This document shows positions 5,589 through 5,879 of a stretch of 5,879 nt of DNA, piece by piece. Source of the stretch: Ardenticatenales bacterium (GTDB lineage Bacteria > Chloroflexota > Anaerolineae > Ardenticatenales > Ardenticatenaceae); NCBI GenBank assembly GCA_013812995.1, contig JACCSL010000153.1, forward strand, positions 1-5,879, given 5' to 3'. Numbering within the stretch: the stretch's first letter is position 1; each line of letters opens with the position of its first letter. The notes below the pieces were generated by a model that had not been told where the DNA came from, ran no database searches, and saw only the letters and a program-made list of their open reading frames with translations. The position numbers and the translations under genes are program-made.

Positions 5589-5879
5589 TCGGGCTGATAT
5601 GACGCCGCGCCTGGGCTCTCGATTCGTGAAGTGCCTTGGCGGCCTCCTCCAACAGCTGCTCTATTGTCAGCGAGGTATGAGGAGGGGCCTCTATCACTCC
5701 CGTCGTGGGCTCGACCTTGAACCAGGTGCCATCCGGGAGCAACAAGCCAATGGCGGATATCTGCTCATGGACCCGTTTCTCGACGACCTTTGCCTGCTCC
5801 AGAGTCGTATCCGGAAGGACCAGCAGGAATTCTCTAGTCTGCCAGCGACCCGCCCAGTCATAGGGGCGCAGGCTCTGAG
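5581..5879 (-). CDS. C-terminal part of a protein with a degenerate GGDEF domain (partial, 5' end beyond the window)
   Basis: An open frame enters from the right edge (first full codon 5877-5875) and gives 98 residues before TGA at 5583-5581. It starts RPYDWAGRWQTREFLLVLPDT, which aligns by eye with the region RPYDxxGRWGGDEFLLLLP of diguanylate cyclase domains. The helix TLEQAKVVEKRVHEQI then matches the family's A-x-x-x-A-E-R-I helix. A VEPTTGVI strand takes the place of VTVSIGVA. The closing helix, TIEQLLEEAAKALHESRAQARRHI, matches the family's LLxxADxALYxAKxxGRNR ending. The signature GG(D/E)EF is replaced by QTREF, so cyclic-di-GMP synthesis is unlikely, and a sensory or binding role is more probable. 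In such proteins a receiver or other sensor domain usually lies upstream, outside this window. The strand and the promoter behind it indicate a separate transcription unit from the transporter. Confidence 0.72.
   Translation of the reverse strand, partial: QSLRPYDWAGRWQTREFLLVLPDTTLEQAKVVEKRVHEQISAIGLLLPDGTWFKVEPTTGVIEAPPHTSLTIEQLLEEAAKALHESRAQARRHISPTS

Noticed and set aside
1..5879. CRISPR array, defence island, transposon ends or phage genes
   Set aside because: No spaced direct repeats, transposase-like frames or terminal inverted repeats were seen; the gene content is metabolic and transport.

Overview
The window carries seven protein-coding genes, all on the minus strand, so transcription runs from right to left. 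The DNA is GC-rich (about 60% or more over most genes). It encodes coenzyme F420 metabolism, an anchored peptide-type ABC solute-binding protein and a degenerate GGDEF domain. Together with a heptanucleotide tandem repeat of a kind I associate with Chloroflexota intergenic DNA, this suggests a bacterium of the phylum Chloroflexota. That assignment is an inference (about 0.5) because there is no rRNA or other marker gene. Actinobacteria are the main alternative for F420 genes in bacteria.

Layout in the direction of transcription. (1) 5581-5879: C-terminal end of a protein with a GGDEF-like domain whose signature is degenerate; it ends in a weak hairpin. (2) 5465-5580: intergenic, with a near-consensus extended -10 promoter. 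(3) 3755-5464: family 5 (peptide/nickel/opine type) ABC solute-binding protein. (4) 3676-3754: intercistronic gap holding a strong GC-rich stem-loop. (5) 2746-3675: DppB/OppB-type permease. (6) 1896-2717: short-chain dehydrogenase of the 2,4-dienoyl-CoA reductase type, 28 nt after the permease. (7) 1425-1886: small, markedly AT-richer membrane protein with a possible BamE-like tail, 9 nt after the dehydrogenase. (8) 1342-1424: spacer with the heptamer repeat. (9) 658-1341: F420-dependent NADP reductase (npdG). (10) 1-661: coenzyme F420-0:L-glutamate ligase (cofE), sharing an ATGA overlap with npdG and cut by the left edge. No stretch over 300 bases lacks a gene; the longest gap is 116 nt.

How the genes work together. 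The binding protein and permease are two parts of a peptide-type importer. The partner permease (OppC type) and the ATPases (OppD/F) do not follow; a fatty-acid-type reductase does. The leftmost pair is a coherent F420 module: CofE adds the glutamate tail to F420-0, and NpdG exchanges hydride between F420 and NADP. NADPH is also the usual donor for 2,4-dienoyl-CoA reductases, so a redox link is possible, but this is speculation. I see no CRISPR array, tRNA, rRNA, transposase or defence system. The window looks mainly like ordinary chromosomal metabolism, with a few structural oddities listed in the findings.
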